Notes: a model not told the origin generated them from the sequence alone. A stretch of 37,082 bases of DNA from Oerskovia enterophila (GCF_001692445.1 NZ_MAQA01000048.1:1-37082); one strand, 5' to 3'. Positions 16,968-24,737 are shown, numbered from the stretch's first letter. Numbers and translations are program-made.

Positions 16968-17039
16968 TAAGATGGGAGGCTGGTGTGCCGGGAAGTCTGG
17001 TCGGCGTGACGTCGACGACCCCTCAACCGCAGGAGACCT
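16968..17039 (+). promoter_or_regulatory. Promoter and structured leader of nhaA (candidate cis-regulatory RNA)
   Basis: A TAAGAT -10 box at 16968-16973 predicts an RNA starting near 16980, about 60 nt before the GTG. The leader carries GCCGGGAAGTCTGGTCGGC (16987-17005), a small hairpin with GCCG/CGGC stem and 11-nt loop, and ends in AGGAG before the start codon. GAGG at 16976-16979 can pair with CCTC at 17021-17024 close to the ribosome site. No good -35 is seen. A regulatory role is inference. Confidence 0.45.
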
Positions 17040-18455
17040 GTGAGCACGCACGAGCAGCACACCCCCACCCCGGACGACTCCCCTCGCACGAGCGACGCGA
17101 CCCCCGGCCCGGCGACCGCGGACGGTGCGACGAACCTCCCGGCGAGCGCGTCGCCGTCGGGCAGCCAGAACCCCGCCCCCGCTCCCCTGCCGACGACGCA
17201 CCGCACTGCCGCGCAGCGCTGGAAGCGCTGGGTCACGCGCGAGACCACGGGCGGTGCGCTCCTCATCGGGGCCGCGATCATCGCGCTCGTGTGGGCCAAC
17301 TCGCCCTGGCGTGCGGCGTACTTCGACCTGTCCGCGCTGACGTTCGGTCCCGAGGCGCTGCACCTCGACCTGTCGCTGTCCACGTGGGCCGCCGACGGGC
17401 TGCTCGCGATCTTCTTCTTCGTGGTCGGCGTCGAGCTCAAGCAGGAGTTCGTCTCGGGCTCGCTGCGCAACCCGCGCCAGGCCGGGGTGCCCATGCTCGC
17501 GGCCGTGGGCGGCATGGTCGTGCCCGCGATGCTCTACGTCACCGTCGCGCTGTGGGGCGGGGGCGCCGACGCGGTGCACGGCTGGGCCATCCCGACCGCG
17601 ACCGACATCGCGTTCGCGCTCGCGGTCCTCGCGGTGTTCGGCCGCGGGCTCCCGACCGCGATCCGCACGTTCCTGCTCACGCTCGCCGTGGTCGACGACC
17701 TGCTCGCGATCGTCGTCATCGCGGTCTTCTACACCGAGACGCTGCACTGGGCCCCGCTGGGCCTGGCGCTCGTGGGCGTCGCGCTGTTCGCGTTCCTGGT
17801 GCGCCGACGCCGGACGCACTGGTGGCTCCTGCTCCCGCTCGCGTTCGTCGTCTGGGCCCTGGTCCACGCGTCCGGGATCCACGCGACCGTCGCGGGCGTG
17901 CTCCTGGGCTTCACGGTCCCGGCCGTCGTCCTGTTCGGCGAGAAGTCCTCGCGCACGCACCAGTACGAGCACGTGGTCCGGCCCGTCTCCGCGGGGATCG
18001 CGCTGCCGATCTTCGCGTTCTTCGCGGCCGGCGTCTCGCTGGTCGACGGCGGCGGGGTCGGCGAGATGATCGGCCAGCCGGTCGCGATCGGCATCATCGT
18101 GGGGCTCGTGGTCGGCAAGGGCATCGGCGTGCTGGGCGTCACGGCGCTCGTGACGAGGCTGACGCCGCTGCGCCTCGCCCCGGGCATCGGGGTGCGCGAC
18201 CTGCTGCCCGTGGGCCTGCTCGCCGGGATCGGGTTCACGGTCTCGCTGCTCATCGCCGAGCTGTCGTTCCCCGACTCCGAGCACACCGAGTCGGCCAAGG
18301 CCGCGGTCCTGCTGGCGTCGGTGATCTCGGCCCTGCTCGCGGCCGCCGCGCTGCGCTGGGACGCCCGGCGCAAGCGCTCGAACGACATGAATGAGGACGG
18401 GCTGCCCGACGACGTCTCGACGTACATCGGCGACGCGGCCGACGACGAGCGCTGA
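17040..18455 (+). CDS. nhaA: Na+/H+ antiporter NhaA
   Basis: Cytoplasmic-membrane antiporter that expels Na+ (or Li+) in exchange for protons, for sodium and alkaline-pH homeostasis. Of 471 residues, the first 60 form a Pro/Ser/Thr-rich cytoplasmic extension, followed by the NhaA core with about 12 helices. Key residues are visible: the paired aspartates of the ion site in LAVVDDLLAIVV (Asp219-Asp220) and the conserved Asp189 in TATDIAFALAVLAVFG. The helix 2 region FFFVVGVELKQEFVSG and the late GIGFTVSLLIAELSF are also typical. The GTG start has AGGAG 5 nt upstream. Residues after about 435 form a charged tail. It is preceded by a short structured leader and followed by a hairpin, so it is probably monocistronic. 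Confidence 0.97.
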   Translation: MSTHEQHTPTPDDSPRTSDATPGPATADGATNLPASASPSGSQNPAPAPLPTTHRTAAQRWKRWVTRETTGGALLIGAAIIALVWANSPWRAAYFDLSALTFGPEALHLDLSLSTWAADGLLAIFFFVVGVELKQEFVSGSLRNPRQAGVPMLAAVGGMVVPAMLYVTVALWGGGADAVHGWAIPTATDIAFALAVLAVFGRGLPTAIRTFLLTLAVVDDLLAIVVIAVFYTETLHWAPLGLALVGVALFAFLVRRRRTHWWLLLPLAFVVWALVHASGIHATVAGVLLGFTVPAVVLFGEKSSRTHQYEHVVRPVSAGIALPIFAFFAAGVSLVDGGGVGEMIGQPVAIGIIVGLVVGKGIGVLGVTALVTRLTPLRLAPGIGVRDLLPVGLLAGIGFTVSLLIAELSFPDSEHTESAKAAVLLASVISALLAAAALRWDARRKRSNDMNEDGLPDDVSTYIGDAADDER

Positions 18456-18475
18456 GCAGGCCCCTGGCTGGGTGA

Positions 18476-18539
18476 GGGCGCCGGCGGGCCGGAACCATGG
18501 GCGCTCCGGCCCCCGGCCCGTCCGCTTCACCCGGCGCCC
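18476..18539 (+). terminator. Nested hairpin downstream of nhaA
   Basis: Outer arms 18476-18484 and 18531-18539 (9 bp) enclose inner arms 18486-18492 and 18506-18512 (7 bp). It begins 20 bp after the nhaA stop and ends before the next gene's -10 box. Confidence 0.5.
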
Positions 18540-18563
18540 GGTGGCGCGAACCCCCCAGCCCCG

Positions 18564-18569
18564 TACGAT
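18564..18569 (+). promoter_or_regulatory. -10 box for leaderless start of the alpha/beta hydrolase gene
   Basis: TACGAT ends 7 nt before the GTG at 18577. There is no Shine-Dalgarno sequence, so a leaderless mRNA is likely. No clear -35 is visible. Confidence 0.55.
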
Positions 18570-18576
18570 CGCACCC

Positions 18577-20451
18577 GTGCAGCCAGACGTCACGCAGAAG
18601 CCCGAGAACGCTCCGGACGCCGGAGCACCCGAGGTCGCCGAGCCCGTCGGCCAGGCCGTACCTGCCGGGCCGACGGACGAGCCCGGCGCACGCTCGACCA
18701 CGCCCGACGGCGAGCCGAGCGCCCGGCCGTCGCGGCGCCGTCGGGCGTGGGCGTGGCTCCAGCACTACGCACGGCGCTTCTCCACGACCGGGCTCGTCCT
18801 CGCCCTCCTGTTCTTCTGCTACTCGCTCACGCCCTCGCTCATCCCCCGCGCCTGGTACTACCAGGCACTCATCACGGGCATGAGCATGGTCGGCGGGTAC
18901 GGGATCGGGGCGTTCGTCGAGTGGTTCGCCCTCAAGGTGGGGCTGCGGATCCGCTGGAGCCCGCGCGTGAGCCGCATCGCCTGGTGGGTCCTGGGGGCCG
19001 CGACGATCGTCCTCGTGCCGCTCTTCCTGGTGCTCGGCGCGCGCTGGCAGCACGAGCTGCGCGCCCTGTTCGGCATGCCCGAGCAGGCGCCGGCCAACGA
19101 CGTCGCGGTCGTGTTCGTCGCGGTCCTCATCGCGATCGGCGTCCTGCAGCTCGGCCGCGCGCTGCGCCGCGTCGCGCAGTGGGTGAGCCTGCTGGTCGAC
19201 AACATCATGCCCAAGCCGATCGCCCGCTTCCTGAGCGGGGTGATCGTCGCGGTCGTGGTCGTGCTGCTCTTCAACGGCGTGATCTGGGCCGGGGCGCTGC
19301 ACATGCTCAACAACGTCTACGCGAGCGCCAACGAGCAGATCGACCCGAAGCTCGCCCCGCCGACCTCGCCCGACCGGTCGGGCTCGCCCGAGTCCGGCTC
19401 GTCCTGGGAGTCGCTCGGCGCCGAGGGGCGCCGGTTCGTGGCGCTCGGCCCGACGCAGGCCGAGCTGACCGAGTTCGCGGCGGGCGGCGACGTGATCGAC
19501 CCGGCAGACGTCCAGGAGCCCATCCGCGTGTACGCGGGCCTCGACCCCGAGGGCGACCTCGACGCGACCGCCCAGCGCGTGGTCGACGAGCTCGACCGCA
19601 CGAACGCCTGGGACCGCTCGGTCCTGGTCGTGGCCACCACGACCGGCACGGGCTGGGTGGACCCCGGCATGAGCAGCTCGCTCGAGCTCATGCACGGCGG
19701 CGACACCGCGATCGCCTCGATGCAGTACTCGTACCTGCCGAGCTGGATCAGCTTCGTCGGTGACCGGAGCACCCCGCCGAACGCGGGCAAGGCGCTCTAC
19801 GAGGCCGTGTACGAGGCGTGGTCGAAGCAGCCCGAGGACTCGCGTCCCCGGCTCATGGCGTTCGGGATCTCGCTCGGCTCGTTCGGCGCGCAGGGCGCGT
19901 TCAGCGGCCTGCAGGACATGACGACCCGCACGGACGGCGCCATGTTCGTGGGCACGCCCAACTTCACGCCCAACTGGACCGACTTCACGACCCACCGCGA
20001 CGCCGGCTCGCTCGAGTACTCGCCCGTGTACGAGGAGGGCGCACAGGTCCGGTGGGGCACCGAGGTCTCGAGCGCGGCCAACATCTGGTCCGTGCCCGGC
20101 ACGTGGGAGACCCCGCGCGTCGTGTACGTCCAGCACGCGTCCGACGGCGTCACGTGGTGGTCCCCCACGACGCTGTGGTCCGAGCCCGACTGGATGCGCG
20201 AGCCCCGCGGGCCCGACGTGCTCGACGCCGTCGAGTGGCGCCCCGTCGTGACGTTCTGGCAGCTCACGGGTGACCTGTTCGTGGCCGCTGCCTCCGACAT
20301 CCCCGCGGGTCACGGGCACGTCTACTACCTCGAGTACGCCGACGGCTGGTCGGCGCTCAACGCCCCCGACGGCTGGGACGAGGACGACACCCTGCGCCTC
20401 AAGGAGCAGATGCTGACCAAGCAGCCGGCCGCGTCGAGCTCGACGGGCTGA
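18577..20451 (+). CDS. Multi-TM membrane protein with C-terminal alpha/beta-hydrolase domain
   Basis: Membrane-anchored putative esterase of 624 residues. An N-terminal Pro/Ala/Glu-rich cytoplasmic stretch (1-60) is followed by four or five membrane helices to about residue 245 (GLVLALLFFCYSLTPSLIPR; GGYGIGAFVEWFALKVGLRI and others). A large hydrolase domain occupies the rest. The nucleophile elbow GISLG (in LMAFGISLGSFGAQGAFSG) supplies the catalytic Ser; GTGWVDPGMSSSLELMHGGDTAIASMQYSYLPSW is a family-typical segment. This matches the actinobacterial alpha/beta-hydrolase family of uncharacterised membrane proteins. GTG 18577 is preferred because a -10 box lies 7 nt upstream. The substrate is unknown. 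Confidence 0.85.
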   Translation: MQPDVTQKPENAPDAGAPEVAEPVGQAVPAGPTDEPGARSTTPDGEPSARPSRRRRAWAWLQHYARRFSTTGLVLALLFFCYSLTPSLIPRAWYYQALITGMSMVGGYGIGAFVEWFALKVGLRIRWSPRVSRIAWWVLGAATIVLVPLFLVLGARWQHELRALFGMPEQAPANDVAVVFVAVLIAIGVLQLGRALRRVAQWVSLLVDNIMPKPIARFLSGVIVAVVVVLLFNGVIWAGALHMLNNVYASANEQIDPKLAPPTSPDRSGSPESGSSWESLGAEGRRFVALGPTQAELTEFAAGGDVIDPADVQEPIRVYAGLDPEGDLDATAQRVVDELDRTNAWDRSVLVVATTTGTGWVDPGMSSSLELMHGGDTAIASMQYSYLPSWISFVGDRSTPPNAGKALYEAVYEAWSKQPEDSRPRLMAFGISLGSFGAQGAFSGLQDMTTRTDGAMFVGTPNFTPNWTDFTTHRDAGSLEYSPVYEEGAQVRWGTEVSSAANIWSVPGTWETPRVVYVQHASDGVTWWSPTTLWSEPDWMREPRGPDVLDAVEWRPVVTFWQLTGDLFVAAASDIPAGHGHVYYLEYADGWSALNAPDGWDEDDTLRLKEQMLTKQPAASSSTG

Positions 20452-20469
20452 GGCACCCGCTCCCCGCGC

Positions 20470-20516
20470 CCGACGGCGGCGCGCACCTTCTCGGGGAGGG
20501 TGCGCGCCGCCGTCGG
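20470..20516. terminator. Perfect 18-bp bidirectional hairpin terminator
   Basis: 20470-20487 pairs perfectly with 20499-20516 around an 11-nt loop, between the convergent hydrolase and exporter genes. Twenty bases of its left side (20468-20487) recur exactly at 33767-33786 inside the phosphodiesterase gene. Confidence 0.85.
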
Positions 20517-20536
20517 CGTTCCTGGGCGAGCACAGG

Positions 20537-22033
20537 TCAGGCGCGGGCCCCGCCCGCGCGCGCCGACGGCAGCGCCCCCGCGACCACCAGCGCGACAAGA
20601 CCCACGACGGCGGCGAGCCCGAAGGCCACCGAGAACGGGGTCGTCGAGGAGACGGTCCCGCCCTGGACCACGGCCCCCGCCAGGAGCGCGGTCGTGACCG
20701 GGGCCGCGACGGCCGACCCGACCGTGCGCAGCACCGCGTTGAGCCCCGTGGCGGCAGCGACCTCGTCGGCCGGCGAGAGCATCGTCACGAGCTGTGCGCA
20801 CACCGCGAACCCGATCCCGTTGCCGAGCCCGAGGAGCGTGAAGAACACCAGGACGGACCACATCTCGCCCGGCCAGACGGCCAGGCCCGCCCCCGCGACG
20901 GCCATGACCAGGACGGCCGTGATCGCCAACGACTTGGCGCCGAAGCGGATGCTCAGCGCCGGGGCGACGCGCCCGCCCACGAACACCAGGACCGCGCTGG
21001 GGAGCAGCACCAGACCGGTCTGCGTGACCGTGAGACCCGACCCGGCGCTGGGCTGCGCCTGGAGGATCAGCGGCAGGCTCACGTAGAACACGTAGGGCAC
21101 GAACCCGAGGGCGAGGGTCAGGACGCTCGTGATCACGAGCGACCGGTTGCGGAACGTGCGCACGTCGACCAGTGGCGCGGCCGACCGCAGCTCGACCAGG
21201 ACCAGCACGGCCAGGGCGCAGACCGCCGCGAGCCCGACGCCCCAGGTCAGCGGCGACGTCCACCCCCACGACCGGCCCTGGGAGACCGCGAGCAGCAACC
21301 CTGCGAGACCTCCCGCGAGCAGGAACGTCCCCGCCCAGTCGGTGCGCGCCGCGCGTCCCGCAGGACGGGCAGGTGTCGCCGGGACCCAGGCGAGGACCAT
21401 CGCGAGCGCGACGAGGACCAGGGCCGCGGTCGACCAGAAGAGCCAGTGCCACGAGAGGGACTCGACGATCAGACCGCCCAGGACCAGCGCGACGCCCGCC
21501 CCGACCCCGACCATCCCGGACAGCCACCCGAGGGCGGTGACCAGGTGCCGCCCGTCGAGCGACCGGCGCGAGATCGCGAGGGCCAGCGGGAAGGTCGCGG
21601 TGCTCACGCCCTGGACGACGCGCGCCGCGAGCAGCACGCCCAGGTTGGGCGCGAGGCCCGCGGCCACGGTCGCCGCGGCGAAGACGACGAGCGTGACGAC
21701 GAGGACCCGACGGTGCCCGTAGCGGTCGCCGAGCGAGCCGACGACAGGGGCGAGCACGGCACCCGCGACGAGGAAGGCCGTGAGGATCCATCCCGTCCCC
21801 TGCGGCCCCGACCCGAGGGCCTCGCCCAGCGTCGGGAGGGCCGGCACCAGGAGCGTCTGCATGAGCGAGAAGGCCAGGACCGCGGTCGAGAGGGCAAGGA
21901 TCACCAGGGCCGGCCTGGCCCGCACTCCCGGGCCGCTCTCTCCGGGCGGGGCCGACGGCGCCTGGGCCGACGGCGCCGTGGCCGTGCCGGGAAGGGTGGC
22001 GGTGGACGTGGGGGCAGGACGGGTCACGGGCAC
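20537..22033 (-). CDS. MFS exporter, DHA2-like, TetR-controlled
   Basis: Membrane efflux protein of 498 residues with about 14 helices. After a Thr/Pro/Ala-rich N-terminus come LVILALSTAVLAFSLMQTLLVPALPTLG, the motif A loop VVGSLGDRYGHRRVLVVTLVVF and ARVVQGVSTATFPLALAISR, as expected for a drug:H+ antiporter. The start is uncertain: GTG 22033 with GAGAG 5 nt upstream is chosen over GTG 22027; the more distal ATG at 22108 would lie beyond the operator palindrome. It is divergent from a TetR regulator, which probably represses it. It is clearly a different exporter from the one at 11.2-12.9 kb. Substrate unknown. Confidence 0.88.
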   Translation of the reverse strand: MPVTRPAPTSTATLPGTATAPSAQAPSAPPGESGPGVRARPALVILALSTAVLAFSLMQTLLVPALPTLGEALGSGPQGTGWILTAFLVAGAVLAPVVGSLGDRYGHRRVLVVTLVVFAAATVAAGLAPNLGVLLAARVVQGVSTATFPLALAISRRSLDGRHLVTALGWLSGMVGVGAGVALVLGGLIVESLSWHWLFWSTAALVLVALAMVLAWVPATPARPAGRAARTDWAGTFLLAGGLAGLLLAVSQGRSWGWTSPLTWGVGLAAVCALAVLVLVELRSAAPLVDVRTFRNRSLVITSVLTLALGFVPYVFYVSLPLILQAQPSAGSGLTVTQTGLVLLPSAVLVFVGGRVAPALSIRFGAKSLAITAVLVMAVAGAGLAVWPGEMWSVLVFFTLLGLGNGIGFAVCAQLVTMLSPADEVAAATGLNAVLRTVGSAVAAPVTTALLAGAVVQGGTVSSTTPFSVAFGLAAVVGLVALVVAGALPSARAGGARA

Positions 22034-22068
22034 GGCTCTCGGTCGATGGCCGGCGGACCGGCAGCAGA

Positions 22069-22099
22069 TGGAACGGAACGGAATCTCCGTTCCGTTCCA
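22069..22099. promoter_or_regulatory. TetR operator: near-perfect 31-bp palindrome
   Basis: Arms of 14 bp (22069-22082 and 22086-22099) are perfectly complementary around ATC. Each arm contains GGAACGGAACGGA or its complement, i.e. repeated CGGAA/TTCCG. It lies between the divergent exporter and TetR genes and abuts the region where the regulator's own promoter (-10 TACCGT, 22119-22124, 6 nt before its ATG) would start. Confidence 0.75.
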
Positions 22100-22130
22100 A
22101 AGTAGCATCCACGACGGCTACCGTGAAGGC

Positions 22131-22841
22131 ATGCCTCCGGACCCGACCTCGCCGCCGCTCGCCGGTCGCAAGCGCGAAGCCCTCGCCAACGACCGCAACG
22201 TGCTGGTCGCAGCGCGCGAGGTCTTCTCCCTCCACGGTCCCGAGGCGACGATCGCGCAGGTCGCCGAGCGGGCAGGCGTCGGCGTCGGGACGGTCTACCG
22301 GCGCTACAGCACCAAGAACGCCCTGGTCCGCGCGCTGCACGTCGCGGCGATCGACGAGCTCGCGCAGATCGCGCGCGAGTGCGCCCAGGAGTCCGGCACC
22401 GCGGAGGTCGCCGCGACGGGTGCCGTCGAGACCTTCCTGCGGCGGCACATCCTCGAGTCGTTCGGCCCGCTCATCATCTCCTCGGGCGAGCACCCGCCCG
22501 CGACGCCCGAGGTCGACACCGCGTCCGCCGCGCTGCACGGGGCGCTCGAGGAGCTCCTGGCGGTCGACCGCGAGGCCGGACTCGTGCCGGCCACCCTCAC
22601 CCCGGCGGACCTGATGCTGCTCATCACCCACCTGCGCCCGCCCCTCCCCCTGCCGCGCGAGCAGGCCGACGCCCTCCACCTGCGCTATCTCGGCGTGACG
22701 CTCGCCGGGCTCGCGCAGGCCGCCGCGTCAGCGGGTTCCCCGGCGACCGCCGCCTCCGAGGCCCTTCCCCCGGGCCCCTCGTGGGAGGACTGGCTCGCGA
22801 TGTGGAGCGCGCGCGACACCGGGACCACCGCGGGAGACTGA
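22131..22841 (+). CDS. TetR-family transcriptional regulator (exporter regulator)
   Basis: Repressor of 236 residues. The N-terminal TetR HTH spans about 15-65: REALANDRNVLVAAREVFSLHG, ATIAQVAERAGVGVGTVYRRYSTKNALVRALH. The rest is a helical ligand-binding domain with an Ala/Pro-rich tail ending WEDWLAMWSARD. ATG 22131 is chosen; a TACCGT box ends 6 nt before it, so the mRNA may be leaderless, although a weak GAAGG is present. A 31-bp palindrome between it and the divergent exporter gene is the likely binding site. Its last 157 bp overlap, on the opposite strand, the 3' end of the dehydrogenase gene. Confidence 0.9.
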   Translation: MPPDPTSPPLAGRKREALANDRNVLVAAREVFSLHGPEATIAQVAERAGVGVGTVYRRYSTKNALVRALHVAAIDELAQIARECAQESGTAEVAATGAVETFLRRHILESFGPLIISSGEHPPATPEVDTASAALHGALEELLAVDREAGLVPATLTPADLMLLITHLRPPLPLPREQADALHLRYLGVTLAGLAQAAASAGSPATAASEALPPGPSWEDWLAMWSARDTGTTAGD

Positions 22842-23890
22842 GCCGCGACCCCGTCGACGAACAGCTCGACGGCCGCGTCTCCCCCGGCCGCCACGAGCCG
22901 CTCCGGGAGGTCGGCCAGGCCGTCGACCTGCTCGACGTGGCGAACGCCCGGCGGGACGCGCCCGGCGAGGACCGCGAGCGCCGCCTCGGCCGCGACCAGC
23001 CCGGTGACCCTCCCCTGGCCCGACGCGACGAGCGATACCTGCGCCGCACGGTCGCCGTCGCGGGCCGTGGCGGCGAGCGCGAACCGGTCGCCGCCCACGT
23101 GCACGGCACCGAAGACCGCCGCGAGCGCGCGCCGCCCGCGCGCACCGCGGAACGCACGCAGCACGCCCGAGCGCCGCGCCCCGAACAACGATGCCGTCAG
23201 CACGCGGGAGTCGAGCGCGAACCGGGTCGTCACCCGGGGCACGTCGAGCGTGCGGCGCAGGGCGTGCTGGTCGGAGAAGTCGAAGGGGTGGACGGTGCGC
23301 CGCCCGAGGGCGGGCAGCAGGACCTGGCGAGGACCGCCGTCGGGCCGTGGTCCGACCAGGCCGTCGACCGTCCAGCGGATCGCGTCCGCGCCGTGCGCCT
23401 CGCCCCCGCCGAGGACCACCGCGACGTCGATCTCCTGGGCACCGCCGACCAGGTCGTGCGCACGGCGGGCGAGCAGGTTCGTGAGCCCAGGTGCGACTCC
23501 CACGCTCAGCACGGCCGCGGCGCCCGCCTCGCGGGCGACCTCGTCGAGGACCTCGGTCGCCTCGAGCTGGCCGCGGGACGCCGAGACGTCCACGAGCGAC
23601 ACGCCCCGCGCGAGGCACGCCCGGGCTACCCGGTCGTCGCCCGGTTCGACGGCCAGGACGACGAGGCCCACCCTGTCGAGCGCCGCGTCGAGGGTCGCGG
23701 GGTCCGCGAGGTCGACCCGTTCCGCTCGGGGCGAGCCGATCCGGCGCGCCGCCTCCTGCGCCGCGGCGAGGCTGCGCCCGGCGGGGACCACCCGGCCGGG
23801 GACGGCCTGGGCGAGCCGTGCGCACACGACCGAGCCCACCGCACCGTAGCCACCGATCACGAGCACGTCCCGTGCATTCACTAGAGTCAT
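22685..23890 (-). CDS. Saccharopine dehydrogenase-like NAD(P)-binding oxidoreductase
   Basis: Cytoplasmic oxidoreductase-like protein of 401 residues. The Rossmann nucleotide-binding motif is at the N-terminus (DVLVIGGYGAVGSVVCARLA), followed by GRSLAAAQEAARRIG and VDLADPATLDAAL, as in the saccharopine dehydrogenase NADP-binding family. A central segment SVGVAPGLTNLLARRAHDLVGG is also typical. The family includes many uncharacterised members, so lysine metabolism is not implied. ATG 23890 lies within a palindromic operator and is reached by a promoter 10-37 bp upstream, giving an almost leaderless mRNA. About 52 C-terminal codons overlap the TetR gene on the other strand; no earlier stop exists in this frame. 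It is divergent from, and probably controlled by, the TetR at 23947. Confidence 0.85.
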   Translation of the reverse strand: MTLVNARDVLVIGGYGAVGSVVCARLAQAVPGRVVPAGRSLAAAQEAARRIGSPRAERVDLADPATLDAALDRVGLVVLAVEPGDDRVARACLARGVSLVDVSASRGQLEATEVLDEVAREAGAAAVLSVGVAPGLTNLLARRAHDLVGGAQEIDVAVVLGGGEAHGADAIRWTVDGLVGPRPDGGPRQVLLPALGRRTVHPFDFSDQHALRRTLDVPRVTTRFALDSRVLTASLFGARRSGVLRAFRGARGRRALAAVFGAVHVGGDRFALAATARDGDRAAQVSLVASGQGRVTGLVAAEAALAVLAGRVPPGVRHVEQVDGLADLPERLVAAGGDAAVELFVDGVAAQSPAVVPVSRALHIASQSSHEGPGGRASEAAVAGEPADAAACASPASVTPR

Positions 23891-23902
23891 GCTCTAGTGA
23901 AT
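23876..23902. promoter_or_regulatory. Palindromic operator over the dehydrogenase start codon
   Basis: ATTCACTAGAG (23876-23886) and CTCTAGTGAAT (23892-23902) are perfect inverted repeats with a 5-nt spacer that holds the complement of the ATG. AT-rich relative to its surroundings; a likely TetR-type site. Confidence 0.7.
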
Positions 23903-23927
23903 ATCACTGTAGTCTCACTACAGTCAA
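23900..23927 (-). promoter_or_regulatory. Promoter of the dehydrogenase gene
   Basis: Minus strand: -35 TTGACT (23922-23927), 16-bp spacer, -10 GATATT (23900-23905), start expected close to the ATG at 23890. The second palindrome occupies the spacer. Confidence 0.6.
23906..23924. promoter_or_regulatory. Second palindromic operator in the divergent region
   Basis: ACTGTAGT (23906-23913) and ACTACAGT (23917-23924) form a perfect 8-bp inverted repeat with a 3-nt spacer. It fills the space between the -35 and -10 of the dehydrogenase promoter. Confidence 0.7.
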
Positions 23928-23946
23928 TCGTCCCCGAGGAGTCCCC

Positions 23947-24585
23947 ATGCCGCCCACCCGCGCCGAGAAGGCCCGCGCGACGCGCACCCGCATCCTCGAC
24001 GCGGCGCACGAGCTCTTCGTCGAGAACGGCTGGACCCGCACCTCGGTCGAGGACGTCGCCCGGGCCGCAGGCGTCGCGACGCAGACGATCTACTACACGT
24101 TCGGCACCAAGCACGCGCTCTTCAAGGAGCTGCTCGACGTGCGCGTCGCGGGCGACCACGACGACGTCGCGACGCTCGACCGGCCCTGGGTGCACGAGGT
24201 GCTGGCCGAACCCGACCCCGCACGCCACCTCGCCCTGCACGCCGCCGGCGCCCGGGCCGTCCTGGACCGCGTCGCCCCGCTGCTGCGGGTGCTGCGCGAC
24301 GCCGCGCCCGGCCTGCCCGCCCTGACCGACCTGTGGGCCGCGAACCAGGAGCAGCGGCGGACCGTCGCCGCGACCCTGACCACCGCGCTCGCCCGCAAGG
24401 CGACGCTCCGGACCAGCACCGAGGCCGCGGCCGACGTGACCCACACGCTGCTCGGCCCCGACACCTACGGCACGCTCGTGCTCGACCTGGGATGGTCCCC
24501 CCAGGCGTGGCAGGACTGGGCCGCCGACGCGCTCGCGCGCCAGCTCCTGGCGCCGTCCGACGCGTCGGGCACGGCGGGTCGGTGA
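23947..24585 (+). CDS. TetR-family transcriptional regulator (dehydrogenase regulator)
   Basis: Repressor of 212 residues with a clear N-terminal TetR HTH (about 5-55): KARATRTRILDAAHELFVENG, TSVEDVARAAGVATQTIYYTFGTKHALFKELLD. The remainder is a helical ligand-binding domain ending GTLVLDLGWSPQAWQDWAADALARQLL. The ATG at 23947 has GAGGAG 6 nt upstream. It is divergent from the saccharopine dehydrogenase-like gene, and the 56-bp gap contains two palindromes, so it probably represses both genes. The inducer is unknown. It is unrelated in detail to the TetR at 22131. Confidence 0.9.
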   Translation: MPPTRAEKARATRTRILDAAHELFVENGWTRTSVEDVARAAGVATQTIYYTFGTKHALFKELLDVRVAGDHDDVATLDRPWVHEVLAEPDPARHLALHAAGARAVLDRVAPLLRVLRDAAPGLPALTDLWAANQEQRRTVAATLTTALARKATLRTSTEAAADVTHTLLGPDTYGTLVLDLGWSPQAWQDWAADALARQLLAPSDASGTAGR

Positions 24586-24647
24586 GCGCCGCTGCACGAC
24601 CGCCGCACGGGAGCCGCCGGGCTCTCGGGCCACCGACGCTCCCCTGC

Positions 24648-24653
24648 TAGGGT
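24648..24653 (+). promoter_or_regulatory. Extended -10 promoter of the metS leader
   Basis: TAGGGT preceded by TGC (extended -10), ending 7 nt before the ATG of the leader peptide. This predicts transcription starting at the leader ATG. No clear -35. Confidence 0.5.
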
Positions 24654-24660
24654 CGACCGT

Positions 24661-24711
24661 ATGAGCCACTCGTCGACCGTCATGATGCGCCCCACCCGGG
24701 GCCCTTCGTGA
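24661..24711 (+). CDS. Candidate attenuator leader peptide with tandem Met codons
   Basis: A 16-codon frame, MSHSSTVMMRPTRGPS, starting 7 nt after an extended -10 box, with Met at positions 1, 8 and 9. It precedes a terminator-like hairpin and then a methionyl-tRNA synthetase gene. The last codons (about 24698-24706, GGGGCCCTT) can pair, with one bulge and a G.U pair, with the hairpin's left arm (AAGGCCTC at 24738-24745). Ribosome stalling at the Met codons could therefore favour an antiterminator. The coding status is inferred from arrangement only. Confidence 0.45.
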   Translation: MSHSSTVMMRPTRGPS

Positions 24712-24737
24712 TGCGCTGACCGCGCTCGTCACCACCC

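Noticed and set aside
17005-17040. Cobalamin-riboswitch B12 box suggested by CAGGAGACCTG before nhaA
   Set aside because: The leader is only about 60 nt, lacks the other conserved B12 elements, and AGGAG is simply the ribosome site.
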